64,000 bases of DNA from Hufsiella ginkgonis (GCF_009834915.1 NZ_WVHS01000002.1:1054001-1118000), one strand, 5' to 3'; shown: positions 18,941 through 27,894, counted from the first letter of the stretch. The notes: generated from the letters alone by a model not told the origin. Made by a program: numbers and translations.

Positions 18941-19032
18941 GGTACGGCATTTAGACGTTCCTGTCCCCCGCTTAAAACACATTGCGGACGTATGCACCCG
19001 GGTGTACAGCGCCGAACGTATAACATTCCATA

Positions 19033-19076
19033 TATAAAAGAAAGAGGCAGGATTTCTCCCGCCTCTTTCTTTTATA
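19033..19076. terminator. Bidirectional terminator between mqnC and the ferritin-like genes
   Basis: A 16-bp perfect stem (19033-19048 with 19061-19076) has the core AAAGAAAGAGGC/GCCTCTTTCTTT and a 12-base loop. A-rich and T-rich arms supply the U-tract in both directions, fitting the convergent genes on either side. Confidence 0.85.
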
Positions 19077-19092
19077 GTTCCCCGAACGACCG

Positions 19093-19947
19093 TTAAGCCA
19101 GGAACGGAGTAACTATTGCGAGAACAGCTGCTTTGGTGAGCGGTTCGTCGAAGGCTTCTGTAGCCGCGTTGGTAGAGATGTTGCCGCCCACTCCCATAAT
19201 GGAAGTAATAGTAACACCGCTCTGCGACACGTTATTTTCACCCGCATAGATCGCGTCGACCGAAGTACCGATGCCGGTATCATTGGTTCCTGTGATCCAA
19301 GGCTTCATAGCCGAGGCGGCGATTGAAGTGGCTCTTCCCCTGCGCATCTGCCGCAAATGAGAAGCGTGACGTGCTTCCACGGAATGAAGGTTTAATGCCG
19401 CAGTGAGCACTACTTTATTTCCCACCAGCGAAGGAGCTTGTCCTTTGTAGGCACGTACGCCGGTATCTTCAAATGCCTGGGCGACGGCCAGGAACGTGTC
19501 ATAGTTGGTAAATACCGTTGGGAAAGTGCCCTTTGCTGTAAAATCAAAGGCAGGCTTGGCGATGGCGGCAGTGCCCAATACAGACTTCAGGAACGCCACA
19601 TGCGCGTTTTCATCCCCGGCGATACGCAGCAATGCACTTGCCGCGGCAGTACTCTGTCCCTGCGTGGTAAACAATGCGCTGCGCGTTGAATTGGTGCCCG
19701 CCGCATAAAACTCCGACTCGAGATATTCCAGCGTAAGCGCAAAATTCAGTACCGCGTTTACGTCGGCAGTCGACTGCTGTCCGTATGCTTTCTTGAAAAG
19801 AGTCGCAAATGCCATAGGTAATGCCGCTATGGCAATTTTTGAGCCGAAGCTGGTAATATTCTTGATCGCGGCACGGCGCGGACTAATGCGCTCATTAAAT
19901 TCGGGATCAACGGTCTCAATTTCTTTTATAATGTTTAATAAGTTCAT
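19093..19947 (-). CDS. Ferritin-like domain protein (PF13668-like), Tat-type N-terminus
   Basis: A 284-aa exported protein with a ferritin-like four-helix domain of the desiccation-related type. Helix signatures with carboxylate/His pairs are visible: FALTLEYLESEFYAAG, AGDENAHVAFLKSVLG, AQAFEDTGVRAYKGQ and LNLHSVEARHASHLRQMR. These give the E-ExxH-E-ExxH pattern of a di-metal site. The N-terminus holds an Arg pair (SPRRAAIKNITS) before a hydrophobic stretch, a degenerate Tat-like signal. It is encoded 11 bp downstream of a second member of the same family, so the two probably form a pair. Physiological role (iron or oxidative protection, desiccation) is not established for these exported forms. 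Confidence 0.85.
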   Translation of the reverse strand: MNLLNIIKEIETVDPEFNERISPRRAAIKNITSFGSKIAIAALPMAFATLFKKAYGQQSTADVNAVLNFALTLEYLESEFYAAGTNSTRSALFTTQGQSTAAASALLRIAGDENAHVAFLKSVLGTAAIAKPAFDFTAKGTFPTVFTNYDTFLAVAQAFEDTGVRAYKGQAPSLVGNKVVLTAALNLHSVEARHASHLRQMRRGRATSIAASAMKPWITGTNDTGIGTSVDAIYAGENNVSQSGVTITSIMGVGGNISTNAATEAFDEPLTKAAVLAIVTPFLA

Positions 19948-19958
19948 GTTTGCTGTTT

Positions 19959-20651
19959 TTAATAGGTTGGAAGTCCTTCTACGTTAATTGCTGTCTTGAT
20001 GTACGCGCCTGCGATCGCCAATACTTCCGAAGGACTGCGTGATTTCTCCATCGCGTAACCGTCCAACACATCGGTACCAACGAACGTGCCGTTGCTGATC
20101 AGGTCGCGGATGAGCGCAGCATGCCGGGCTTCCACAGAAACGATTTTGCCCGCAAGCGTCAGGTATTCGGGATTCTGGATCAGGAACCCGGCGCCGTTAT
20201 AGGCAGAAACACCGAGGTCTTCAAAGGCCTTCGCGGTAGCGAGCACGCTATCACGGCTGTTAAAATTGATCGACGAGAAGTTCACCTCCAATGCGGCGAT
20301 CGCATTAACCCCAAGCGCCGCCTTAAAAAACTCGCGGTGGGCAATCTCATGGTCGCGGATATCGGTCAGGTAAGACGTTTCCATCGCTGTGATCGAGGCG
20401 TACTGTGTAGCCACCACCTGGGTGTAAAATGCGGCTTCCAGTTGCTCCAGCGCATATGCATAGTTAAGGATGGCGATATCCCCCGTACCGAAATATACCC
20501 CGTTTATTTCGTCGTCCTTATCGCAACCCGCAGCCAGCAAAGCGATCGATGCTGCTCCTGCGCCTGCATATTTCAGGAACGAACGGCGTTGGAGACTGGC
20601 GGATAGAAAGGCTTTCTCTTTCTTCTCTTCAGCATAAGTTAATTTTTCCAT
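19959..20651 (-). CDS. Ferritin-like domain lipoprotein (PF13668-like), Tat signal
   Basis: A 230-aa protein with a twin-arginine signal (QRRSFLKYAGAG) that runs into a lipobox-like LLAAGC, suggesting Tat export and lipid anchoring. The ferritin-like helices carry NYAYALEQLEAAFYTQV, IRDHEIAHREFFKAALG, AKAFEDLGVSAYNGAG and VSVEARHAALIRDL, the same carboxylate/His pattern as its neighbour. First gene of a two-gene operon. The intergenic region upstream (20652-20793) is AT-rich and shared with the divergent scpB gene. Confidence 0.87.
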   Translation of the reverse strand: MEKLTYAEEKKEKAFLSASLQRRSFLKYAGAGAASIALLAAGCDKDDEINGVYFGTGDIAILNYAYALEQLEAAFYTQVVATQYASITAMETSYLTDIRDHEIAHREFFKAALGVNAIAALEVNFSSINFNSRDSVLATAKAFEDLGVSAYNGAGFLIQNPEYLTLAGKIVSVEARHAALIRDLISNGTFVGTDVLDGYAMEKSRSPSEVLAIAGAYIKTAINVEGLPTY

Positions 20652-20793
20652 AGGTTAATTGTTAAAGTGATGTATAATTATTGAGTAAGAATTTTCATAT
20701 CGGTTAAATGAACTTACGATGAAAAACCAGGACCAGTTTTCGCAACATGATTTTTTCCTGACAATTGTGTAGCAAAAGTTCATTTCCTTATAA

Positions 20794-21375
20794 TTGCCCT
20801 CAAAACATACATACTTGGACAAGCTGGTTTTATATACTGAAGCGTTGATCTTCGCCTCCGAGCAAAGTGTGGGAATTGCCGATATCAGGGAAGTTATGCA
20901 AACGCTCATCGAGCCTGCGCCGGACTACGAAGCGATTTTATCGGCCATTCACACGATCCGGGAAAAATACAGCGACGGTCAATTCGCTATCCGGCTTGCC
21001 GAGCTGAACGGCGGCTACCAGTTTCTTACCGCCAGGGAATTTTACCCCGTGATTAACCAGCTGCAGGTACAGCGTTCCCGGAAAAAACTCTCGCAGGCGG
21101 CGCTCGAAACGCTGGCCATCATCGCTTACCGGCAGCCGATCACCAAGCTGGAGATCGAGCAGATCAGGGGTGTAAACTGCGATTACTCGGTACAAAAATT
21201 GCTCGATAAAGAGCTTATCAGCATCTCCGGCAAAGCCGAAACCGTAGGAAAACCCATCTTATACAGCACCAGTTCGCTGTTCATGGATTATTTCGGGATC
21301 AACTCGATGGCCGAACTTCCTGAGATGAAAGACATCTCAGGCGAACAAAATGAAATCGGCGAACATGCCGAATAA
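20794..21375 (+). CDS. scpB: Segregation and condensation protein B
   Basis: ScpB is the winged-helix kleisin partner of SMC/ScpA in chromosome condensation and segregation. Typical segments are EALIFASEQSVGIADIREVM, the central TLAIIAYRQPITKLEIEQIRGVNCDYSVQKLLDKELI (second winged helix; quoted as separate blocks, not one peptide limit) and the end LMDYFGINSM. The frame begins at a TTG (20794); a second TTG at 20815 (giving DKLVLYTEALIF) also fits, and there is no ATG before it. scpA is not adjacent. Confidence 0.9.
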   Translation: MPSKHTYLDKLVLYTEALIFASEQSVGIADIREVMQTLIEPAPDYEAILSAIHTIREKYSDGQFAIRLAELNGGYQFLTAREFYPVINQLQVQRSRKKLSQAALETLAIIAYRQPITKLEIEQIRGVNCDYSVQKLLDKELISISGKAETVGKPILYSTSSLFMDYFGINSMAELPEMKDISGEQNEIGEHAE

Positions 21376-21491
21376 ATTATTTTCTGCTATTTCAGAAACT
21401 ATGATTTCTTGTAAATTTGGTAGAAGTAAAAATCTTATTAATTTTAAAGTACAGGAAGTAACAACCATTCGTTTTATCACAATTTAATTCG

Positions 21492-21704
21492 ATGAAGACT
21501 CCAAAGAAAACCGATAAGAAGGCAGGCATTAATAAAACTCCTGGCAAAGAGATTAAGAACACAGCCGGTAAACCAGCCGAGGATAAAATGATGAACAGCC
21601 GGTTCACGGGTGACGACGACGACGATGATTTCGACGGCATGCCGCTGGACGAGATTGATGGTTTTGACGAGCTGAACAGCTACGATGACGACGACGATTA
21701 TTAA
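21492..21704 (+). CDS. Small highly acidic protein of unknown function
   Basis: A 70-aa protein. The first half is lysine-rich (MKTPKKTDKKAGINKT) and the second half very acidic, with DDDDDDFDGMPLDEIDGF and a DDDDDY C-terminus. No signal peptide, membrane segment or known domain. It has its own signals: a TAAATTTG -7 box at 21412-21419 and a very good rho-independent terminator right after it (21728-21760). The Lys-rich/Asp-rich layout suggests a disordered, charge-balanced protein that could bind nucleic acid, RNA polymerase or ribosomes, but that is a guess. Confidence 0.75.
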   Translation: MKTPKKTDKKAGINKTPGKEIKNTAGKPAEDKMMNSRFTGDDDDDDFDGMPLDEIDGFDELNSYDDDDDY

Positions 21705-21727
21705 TCATTACAGATAAAATTGGCGCA

Positions 21728-21760
21728 GCATCCGGATTTCTACGGATGCTTTTTTATTTT
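21728..21760 (+). terminator. Rho-independent terminator after the small acidic gene
   Basis: GCATCCG (21728-21734) pairs perfectly with CGGATGC (21743-21749) around an 8-base loop and is followed by an 11-base T-rich tail (TTTTTTATTTT). It ends eight bases before the next ATG, so the following gene needs its own promoter inside or after this element. Confidence 0.9.
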
Positions 21761-21767
21761 AGCGCGG

Positions 21768-22901
21768 ATGGTGATAAGCGAAGTTATTTCCCGACAAGAC
21801 AAAAAAGATTTCCTGGATGCAGCAAGGACCATTTACCGGAACGACCCGGTTTGGGTGTGTCCGCTCGATGAGATGGTCGAAAGCGTATTCGATCCCGCGA
21901 GAAATAATTTCCATAAACATGGCAAAATAACCCGCTGGATCCTTAAAGATGCATCGGGGAACCTCATCGGCCGCATCGCCGCGTTTATCGACGAGCTAAA
22001 AGCTTACGCGAATGAACAACCGACCGGCGGGATCGGTTTCTTCGAATGTATCGACAGCGTACCGGCATCGGTAATGCTGTTTGATACCGCGCGCAACTGG
22101 CTTACCGGAAACGGGATGCAGGCCATGGACGGCCCCATAAACTTCGGCGAGAACGATACCTTTTGGGGTCTCCTCGTAGAAGGATTCACACACCCCTCTT
22201 TCGGGATGAATTACCACCCGCCCTATTACCACCGGTTGTTTAATGCGTACGGTTTCCAAACGCTTTACGAGCAGATCACCAACCACCTGGCAGTTAAGAA
22301 GCCGTTCCCCGAACGGTTCACAAAAATCGCAGAGTGGGTGGCTAAAAAGCCCGGTTACGAGTTCAGGCACCTCGAAGTAAAGCAGTTCGGTAAATTCGCC
22401 ACAGACTTTATGGAGATCTACAACGATGCCTGGAAGGACTTCAAGAATTTTGTTCCCATCACCAGGCAAACCATCCTGGAAAGTTTCGAAAAAATGAAAC
22501 CGATCATGGACGAGAAACTGATCTGGTTTGCCTATATCAATGGCGAGCCCGCCAGTTTCGTGGTAATTATGCCGGATGCCAACCAGATCATAAAACCGCT
22601 AAATGGAAAACTGGGCCTTATCGGAAAGCTAAAGTTCCTGTATTACCGCTACCGCGGCGTAAACCGGATGCGTGCAATTGTGATGGGCACCAAGCAGGCA
22701 TACCAGAAACATGGGCTCGAATCGGCCATGTTTATCAAATTAAAAGAATACGTGCTTCCGCTTAACAGATACGAAGAGCTGGAACTTTCGTGGGTAGGCG
22801 ATTTTAACAGCAAGATGCTGGCGATCCATGAAGCAACAGGGGCGGTTCCCGGAAAGAAACACCTCACGATGCGTAAGTTATTTAAAGAGGACCAGGCGTA
22901 A
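21768..22901 (+). CDS. GNAT-type N-acetyltransferase-like protein (uncharacterised Bacteroidota family)
   Basis: A 377-aa cytoplasmic protein with features of a two-domain GNAT fold: an N-terminal half with GGIGFFECIDSV, a central MDGPINFGENDTFWGLLVEGF and YHPPYYHRLFNAYGF, and a C-terminal half with the acceptor-domain-like YNDAWKDFKNFVPI and ELSWVGDFNSKMLAI. The family is common in Bacteroidota but I know of no defined substrate. The frame is open back to a TTG at 21720, but that would place the start inside the preceding terminator; the ATG at 21768 is preferred. Confidence 0.72.
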   Translation: MVISEVISRQDKKDFLDAARTIYRNDPVWVCPLDEMVESVFDPARNNFHKHGKITRWILKDASGNLIGRIAAFIDELKAYANEQPTGGIGFFECIDSVPASVMLFDTARNWLTGNGMQAMDGPINFGENDTFWGLLVEGFTHPSFGMNYHPPYYHRLFNAYGFQTLYEQITNHLAVKKPFPERFTKIAEWVAKKPGYEFRHLEVKQFGKFATDFMEIYNDAWKDFKNFVPITRQTILESFEKMKPIMDEKLIWFAYINGEPASFVVIMPDANQIIKPLNGKLGLIGKLKFLYYRYRGVNRMRAIVMGTKQAYQKHGLESAMFIKLKEYVLPLNRYEELELSWVGDFNSKMLAIHEATGAVPGKKHLTMRKLFKEDQA

Positions 22902-22938
22902 GGTACCAGTTAAATCAGCTGATACCCGACCCGGCATT

Positions 22939-23280
22939 TTACACAGAAATTTTTGTTCTCCTGATCTCCTCGAACAGGTCGATGATCTTTTTCTGAAGAC
23001 CGATCACTTCGGCTTCTCTCTCCTGCAGCTTTTTGGTGAGTATTTCCAGCTCGGAGACATATTTTTCCTGCTGCTCCGAATCGTTAAACGTGAGCAATTG
23101 CACTACGCTCATCTCAAACAAGGTAGCGATCTGCTCCAGCCGCGATAAGTTAATATCTGTAATTCCGGTTTCTATCTTTGAAAAAGCAGGGATCGAAATA
23201 TCCAGTCTTTTTGCTACGTCTTCCTGGCTCCAACCCTTTTGGTGCCTTAACAACCTGATCTTTTTTCCTAACGTTTTCAT
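22939..23280 (-). CDS. XRE-family helix-turn-helix regulator with coiled-coil tail
   Basis: A 113-aa DNA-binding protein. Residues 1-60 form an XRE/Cro HTH (GKKIRLLRHQKGWSQEDVA and KIETGITDINLSRLEQIA). The C-terminal half (ILTKKLQEREAEVIGLQKKIIDL) has heptad-like spacing and should form a short coiled coil for dimerisation. It lies 42 bp after mpl on the same strand and may be the last gene of the tpiA/prmA/mpl operon. No target site is visible. Confidence 0.85.
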   Translation of the reverse strand: MKTLGKKIRLLRHQKGWSQEDVAKRLDISIPAFSKIETGITDINLSRLEQIATLFEMSVVQLLTFNDSEQQEKYVSELEILTKKLQEREAEVIGLQKKIIDLFEEIRRTKISV

Positions 23281-23322
23281 TTACTTCTTAATTAATTATC
23301 CTGTGTGTGTGTTTGTTACTGT

Positions 23323-24684
23323 TTAACTGTTAACTGCTGTTTCCGCTAATTCCTGCAAGTTCATACCGCCAAAGTTGCCAGAGCTCATCAGAAGCAAATT
23401 TTTACCCTTATAATTAAGGGAACTCAAAAACCTTTCCAAAGTTTCAGTGTTATTGAAAAATTTTAACTTATTGTCGCCAAAGGCAGCCTTAACCTCACTT
23501 TCACTAAATTCCTGCATCTTTTTTTGCTCGAAAGTGTGCTTATCTATAAAAACTATTGCTTCATTGGCAAGTTTCATACTTCCCTCGTATTCCTTAAGAA
23601 AATCGCGGTTTAAGCTGCTAAAAGTATGCAGTTCGATCACGGCAATTAATTCGCGGTCGGGATATTGTTCTTTTACCGCACTGGTGGTTGCCGTAAGCTT
23701 GGAAGGAGAATGTGCGAAATCTTTATAAACCATGGTACCGGCACCCCTGCCGATCACTTCCAGCCGCTTCGCAGCACCGGTGAAAGTGCTGATGGCGGCA
23801 TTAAATTCGCGGTCGCTCACGCCCAATTTCCCGCACACGAGACGGGCGGCGGTCAGGTTTAACAGGTTATGTCGCCCGAATACTTTCAAAGGAACCCGCT
23901 CACCATTCTCTACCAATCCGGTAACTCCGTCTTTAACGACATATGCCGGTGTTTGGTATGGAATTTTTTCCAGTTGAATGTCATAATGTTTCACCATTTC
24001 GTTCAACAACGGATCTTCGCTGCAATAGATGATGGTACCTCCCGGTGTAATGGTATCCAGGAATTGCCTGAACTGATCTGCATAGTTCTCAAATGTCGGG
24101 AACACATTGATATGATCCCAGGCAATCCCGCTTATAACCCCTATATCAGCCCGGTACAGGTGAAATTTAGGTCTGCGGTCTATCGGCGATGCCAGGTATT
24201 CGTCGCCCTCGATCACCATCACCGGCGCATCTCTTGTGATCCTCACCATCGTTTCGAAGCCTTCCAGTTGCGCACCTACCAGGTAATCGATATCCTTGTT
24301 GTTCGCTTTCAGCACATGCAGGATCATCGACGTAATGGTGGTCTTACCATGGCTGCCGCCGATCACCACGCGCAGTTTCTCTTTGGCCTGCTCGTATACA
24401 TATTCGGGGTACGAATAGATCCGCAAACCGAGCTCCCTGGCCTTTAGCAGTTCAGGATTATCCGGACGCGCATGCATACCGAGGATCACGGCATCCAGGT
24501 CGGCTGTAATATTATTTGTATCCCATCCCATGGTCGCGGGAAGCAATCCATAGCGCTCCAGCCTCGATCGCGAGGGTTCGAATATCACGTCGTCAGACCC
24601 GGTTACTTCTACTCCTTTTTTGACTAAAGCTATAGCAAGATTATGCATCGCACTTCCGCCAATTGCAATAAAATGTGTGTACAT
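23323..24684 (-). CDS. mpl: UDP-N-acetylmuramate:L-Ala-gamma-D-Glu-meso-DAP ligase
   Basis: Recycles murein tripeptide onto UDP-MurNAc in the cytoplasm. The Mur ligase layout is clear: an N-terminal Rossmann-type FIAIGGSAMHNLA (in place of GIGG.GM of MurC), the P-loop VIGGSHGKTTITSM, the central DEYLASPIDRRPKF of the Mpl type and C-terminal DFAHSPSKL. The ATG at 24682-24684 (MYTHFIAIGG) gives 454 aa and avoids the 32-codon extension that would overlap prmA. Fourth gene of a probable operon after the GlmU-like gene, tpiA and prmA. Confidence 0.9.
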   Translation of the reverse strand: MYTHFIAIGGSAMHNLAIALVKKGVEVTGSDDVIFEPSRSRLERYGLLPATMGWDTNNITADLDAVILGMHARPDNPELLKARELGLRIYSYPEYVYEQAKEKLRVVIGGSHGKTTITSMILHVLKANNKDIDYLVGAQLEGFETMVRITRDAPVMVIEGDEYLASPIDRRPKFHLYRADIGVISGIAWDHINVFPTFENYADQFRQFLDTITPGGTIIYCSEDPLLNEMVKHYDIQLEKIPYQTPAYVVKDGVTGLVENGERVPLKVFGRHNLLNLTAARLVCGKLGVSDREFNAAISTFTGAAKRLEVIGRGAGTMVYKDFAHSPSKLTATTSAVKEQYPDRELIAVIELHTFSSLNRDFLKEYEGSMKLANEAIVFIDKHTFEQKKMQEFSESEVKAAFGDNKLKFFNNTETLERFLSSLNYKGKNLLLMSSGNFGGMNLQELAETAVNS

Positions 24685-24743
24685 TGAAACGCTAACGTAA
24701 AAAATATTTTTAAGAAGTAAAAATTTTTTCAGTAAAAAAGGAA

Positions 24744-25592
24744 TTACACGAGCTGCCGCATAAATTTCGCGGCTACCCACTCGCCTGATTTACGATGGCC
24801 GATATAGGTTAACGACACGCTTCCTGCCTGTTGGATAAGCATCGGGAGGTCAGTCTCTTCGTAAAACCCGCTGAGATAAAGAACCGCGCCAGGGGTCATC
24901 ACCTCAGCATAACGGCCGATCTGGTCCAGCAGGATGTTGCGGTTGATGTTGGCCAGGATGACGTCGAATTCGGTGTCGGGGATCGCTTCTTTCGAGCCGC
25001 AGCGCGCTTCGATCCGGGGCACGCCGTTCAACACCGAATTTTCGACGGTGCTGTCATAGCTCAGGGGATCATAATCGATCGCCAGGATCTTTTCGGCGCC
25101 GGAGCGGGCTGCCAGGATCGCCAGGATCCCTGTGCCGCATCCCATATCCAGTACCGATTTACCGGTAAAATCCTCATCCAGCATATAGCTGATCATGAGA
25201 GTAGTGGTGGCGTGGTGCCCGGTGCCAAAGGCCATCTTCGGGTCGATCACGATCTCGTGCGGGTATTCCGGGTGCGGTTCGTGGAATGTGGCGCGCACAT
25301 AACACGCATCGCGGATAAGAAGCGGTTCGAAGTTGCTTTCCCATACTTCATTCCAGTTCTTATGCGCGATAAAATTCGTTTCAAACGAAAATTCAAATTC
25401 CCGGGTCAGGAAAGAGGCCGCCAGGGACTCCAGCGCTTCCTGGCTAAAATTTCCGTCGGGTATGTAGGCATTAAAGCCTTCCGTGTTTTCTTCAAACGTA
25501 TCAAAACCTGCATCGGCAAGTGCCGCGATCAGCAGGTCGCGGTGAAACGCCTCTCCTTTACCGACCTTAAAAACTACTTCCCTGTAATTCAT
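24744..25592 (-). CDS. prmA: Ribosomal protein L11 methyltransferase
   Basis: SAM-dependent methylation of ribosomal protein L11. The SAM motif I is VLDMGCGTGILAILA, preceded by the PrmA-type KMAFGTGHHATTTLM, with post-motifs AIDYDPLSYDSTVEN and DVILANINRNILL. A 282-aa length matches the family. Its ATG overlaps the tpiA stop (ATGA, 25589-25592), so translation is probably coupled. Confidence 0.92.
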   Translation of the reverse strand: MNYREVVFKVGKGEAFHRDLLIAALADAGFDTFEENTEGFNAYIPDGNFSQEALESLAASFLTREFEFSFETNFIAHKNWNEVWESNFEPLLIRDACYVRATFHEPHPEYPHEIVIDPKMAFGTGHHATTTLMISYMLDEDFTGKSVLDMGCGTGILAILAARSGAEKILAIDYDPLSYDSTVENSVLNGVPRIEARCGSKEAIPDTEFDVILANINRNILLDQIGRYAEVMTPGAVLYLSGFYEETDLPMLIQQAGSVSLTYIGHRKSGEWVAAKFMRQLV

Positions 25593-26359
25593 TGATGATT
25601 AAAAACCTTTGCGATATCTGTAAAGTCCCTTGATTTAAGGGATGCACCGCCGATCAGGCCACCGTCTATATCGGGTTGAGCGAACAATTCAGGTGCGTTT
25701 TTCGCGTTGCAGCTTCCGCCATACAGAATGGAAACGCATCCGGCGAACGTCGCATCGTATTGATCAGCCAATTGCTGACGGATAAATGCATGTATCTCCT
25801 GCGCCTGCTCCGGGCTCGCCGTTAACCCGGTGCCGATGGCCCATACCGGCTCATAGGCGAGCACAACTTTGCCGAATGATCCGGCAGGAAGGTGGAACAG
25901 GCCATTTTTCAGCTGACCGCTGATCACGTCGAAATGATTCCCGGAATTTCTTTCCTCAAGTGTTTCGCCAATACAGAAAATAGGGGTCAGACCGGCTTCC
26001 AATACGGTATTCACCTTTAGTACCAGCAGTTCGTCGGTTTCGCCGAAATACTGGCGGCGTTCCGAGTGACCGAGGATCACATGGCTTGCACCGGTCGATT
26101 TCACCATCGAAGCAGATATTTCGCCTGTAAAGGCTCCTGAAGCAGCCTGGTGGCAATTCTGCGCACCAATCGCCACCTTTGCATCTTTACCGGCAAGCTG
26201 TGCCAGCGTATACAGGTGAACTGAGGGCGGGCAAACCACCACTTCCTGCTGGCCCAGCACCTCGTCGTTCACCATGTTCACGATCTCTGAAAAGAGGCTT
26301 TGCGCCGCGGTATGGTCCAGGTTCATTTTCCAGTTACCAGCTACAATTTTTTTTCTCAT
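25589..26359 (-). CDS. tpiA: Triosephosphate isomerase
   Basis: Interconverts dihydroxyacetone phosphate and glyceraldehyde 3-phosphate. All landmarks are present: N-terminal GNWKMN with the active Lys, catalytic His in ILGHSERRQYFGE, catalytic Glu in AYEPVWAIGTG, and the phosphate loops YGGSCNAKN and GGLIGGASL. Length 256 aa. Starts 11 bp after the GlmU-like gene and overlaps prmA by four bases. Confidence 0.97.
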   Translation of the reverse strand: MRKKIVAGNWKMNLDHTAAQSLFSEIVNMVNDEVLGQQEVVVCPPSVHLYTLAQLAGKDAKVAIGAQNCHQAASGAFTGEISASMVKSTGASHVILGHSERRQYFGETDELLVLKVNTVLEAGLTPIFCIGETLEERNSGNHFDVISGQLKNGLFHLPAGSFGKVVLAYEPVWAIGTGLTASPEQAQEIHAFIRQQLADQYDATFAGCVSILYGGSCNAKNAPELFAQPDIDGGLIGGASLKSRDFTDIAKVFNHQ

Positions 26360-26370
26360 GATATTTCCTG

Positions 26371-27546
26371 TTAAAAACTTCTATATTTTTCTGTTTTTTC
26401 AAATATGGCGGTCAGCATGCGCCTGGTAGCAGCATCGAGCTTTATGTCGCGGCGTTCGAACACCCGTTCCACGGTATCGAAGAGCTTTTCGAGGCGATAT
26501 GTCTCTATCCCTGCTGAGCCGCCCCATGAAAAATCGGGGATAAAGTTCTTCGGGAAGCCCGCGCCGAAAACGTTCGCGCAAACGCCCGCCACGGTGCCGG
26601 TATTAAACATGGTGTTGATCCCGCATTTGGTATGATCGCCCATGATCAACCCGCAAAACTGCAGTCCTGTTTTACGGTAATCATCCCTGGAATAATCCCA
26701 AAGCCGCACCTCCGCATAGTTATTTTTTAAGTTCGAGTTATTGCTGTCGGCGCCGATGTTGCACCATTCCCCGAGCACGGAATTACCCAGGTAGCCTTCA
26801 TGCCCTTTAGAGGAATGAGCGAAAATGACCGCATTGTTGATCTCGCCTCCCACGCGGCAGTAAGGACCGATGGTGGTCATCGGGTAAATTTTTGTACCCA
26901 TTTTTACCTGCGAGTTATCGCACAGGGCAAACGACCCTTTAATGTTGCTGCCTTCCCATACAGCACTGTTCCGGCCCAGGTAAACCGGGCCCTTCAACGT
27001 GTTAAAGGTCGCACATTCGGCCTCCGCGCCTTCCTCTGCGAATAAATGGTCGCCAATGATCGTATTGGTAGCGCTCAGGCTTGCGGAGCTCCTGCCTGTG
27101 GTAAGCAGCGCGAAATCTTTCCTGAGCTCGGTATCGTTATTCTTAAAGATGTCTTCCGGGTAAACCAGCCGTGTAAAACTTCCTGTGTAAGGAACCGGTT
27201 TGAAGTCGCTGGCAGCCGTTCCCTCAAAATCCGCATTTCCGGTGGCTACCGCGATCAGCAGGTCCCCGGCCATCAGCGCATCACCGGTATTCAACGCCGA
27301 AATGGCGTTCAGCAACGGCTCATCAGGGCAAACGGACCCATTTATAAACAATGAGGAACGATCGGTATGCGGCGGGAAGAGCTCCTGCAAATAATCTTCG
27401 GTATGGAAAGCCACTTCGGCGCCTAGCCATTTTTGCCATTTCCCGGCAATTGTGAGGATACCGATGCGTATACCTGCCACCGGACGCGTAAAGGTTAGCG
27501 GAAGCAGGGTTTGCCGGCTTGAATCATCAAATAAGGTGATCTTCAT
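26371..27546 (-). CDS. GlmU-like sugar nucleotidyltransferase/hexapeptide-repeat protein
   Basis: A 391-aa cytoplasmic protein of the type annotated in Bacteroidota as putative sugar nucleotidyltransferase. The N-terminal half begins ITLFDDSSRQTLLPLTFTRP, and the C-terminal half has hexapeptide-type turns (IGPYCRVGGEINNAVI, GYLGNSVLGEWCNIGADSNNSN, NTMFNTGTVAGVCANVFGAG) of a left-handed beta helix, as in GlmU. The classical GlmU pyrophosphorylase signature is not obvious, so the substrate is uncertain. The ATG at 27544-27546 is used rather than the open frame 14 codons upstream. First gene of the tpiA/prmA/mpl operon. Confidence 0.8.
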   Translation of the reverse strand: MKITLFDDSSRQTLLPLTFTRPVAGIRIGILTIAGKWQKWLGAEVAFHTEDYLQELFPPHTDRSSLFINGSVCPDEPLLNAISALNTGDALMAGDLLIAVATGNADFEGTAASDFKPVPYTGSFTRLVYPEDIFKNNDTELRKDFALLTTGRSSASLSATNTIIGDHLFAEEGAEAECATFNTLKGPVYLGRNSAVWEGSNIKGSFALCDNSQVKMGTKIYPMTTIGPYCRVGGEINNAVIFAHSSKGHEGYLGNSVLGEWCNIGADSNNSNLKNNYAEVRLWDYSRDDYRKTGLQFCGLIMGDHTKCGINTMFNTGTVAGVCANVFGAGFPKNFIPDFSWGGSAGIETYRLEKLFDTVERVFERRDIKLDAATRRMLTAIFEKTEKYRSF

Positions 27547-27587
27547 GCATTCTTTCTTAAAGCCCCGCCAGGGAGCCTTACCCGGCA

Positions 27588-27620
27588 AAAATAAAAAAGT
27601 CCCGGTTATTGAACCGGGAC
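27588..27620 (-). terminator. Rho-independent terminator after rpmE
   Basis: On the minus strand GTCCCGGTT pairs with AACCGGGAC (27612-27620 with 27599-27607), a perfect 9-bp stem with a 4-base loop followed by TTTTTTATT. It isolates rpmE from the downstream GlmU-like/tpiA operon. Confidence 0.92.
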
Positions 27621-27645
27621 CAGGGATATTTTTTTAATCGCAGAA

Positions 27646-27894
27646 TTATTTCTTTGCATAACGGGTACGGAACTTATCGATACGTCCTGCGGTATCTACG
27701 AGTTTCATTTTGCCGGTATAAAAAGGGTGCGACATGTGAGAAATCTCAAGCTTTATTAAAGGATACTCATTTCCGTCTTCCCACTGGATCGTTTCCTTTG
27801 AATCAATGCATGACCGGGTTAAAAAGGCATAGTCATTAGACATGTCTTTAAACACAACTGGTCTATAGTTTTTAGGATGTAAGTCCGCCTTCAT
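27646..27894 (-). CDS. rpmE: 50S ribosomal protein L31, type B (zinc-free)
   Basis: An 82-aa ribosomal protein with the L31 type B start [19 protein letters not shown] and the end [21 protein letters not shown]. It lacks the CxxC zinc ribbon of type A L31 and so is independent of zinc supply. Own promoter (27920-27950) and own terminator (27588-27620) make it a single-gene unit. Confidence 0.96.
   Translation of the reverse strand: MKADLHPKNYRPVVFKDMSNDYAFLTRSCIDSKETIQWEDGNEYPLIKLEISHMSHPFYTGKMKLVDTAGRIDKFRTRYAKK

Noticed and set aside
18941-19032. Possible small gene between mqnC and the terminator
   Set aside because: No start codon with a plausible frame; read as the 3' untranslated end of mqnC.
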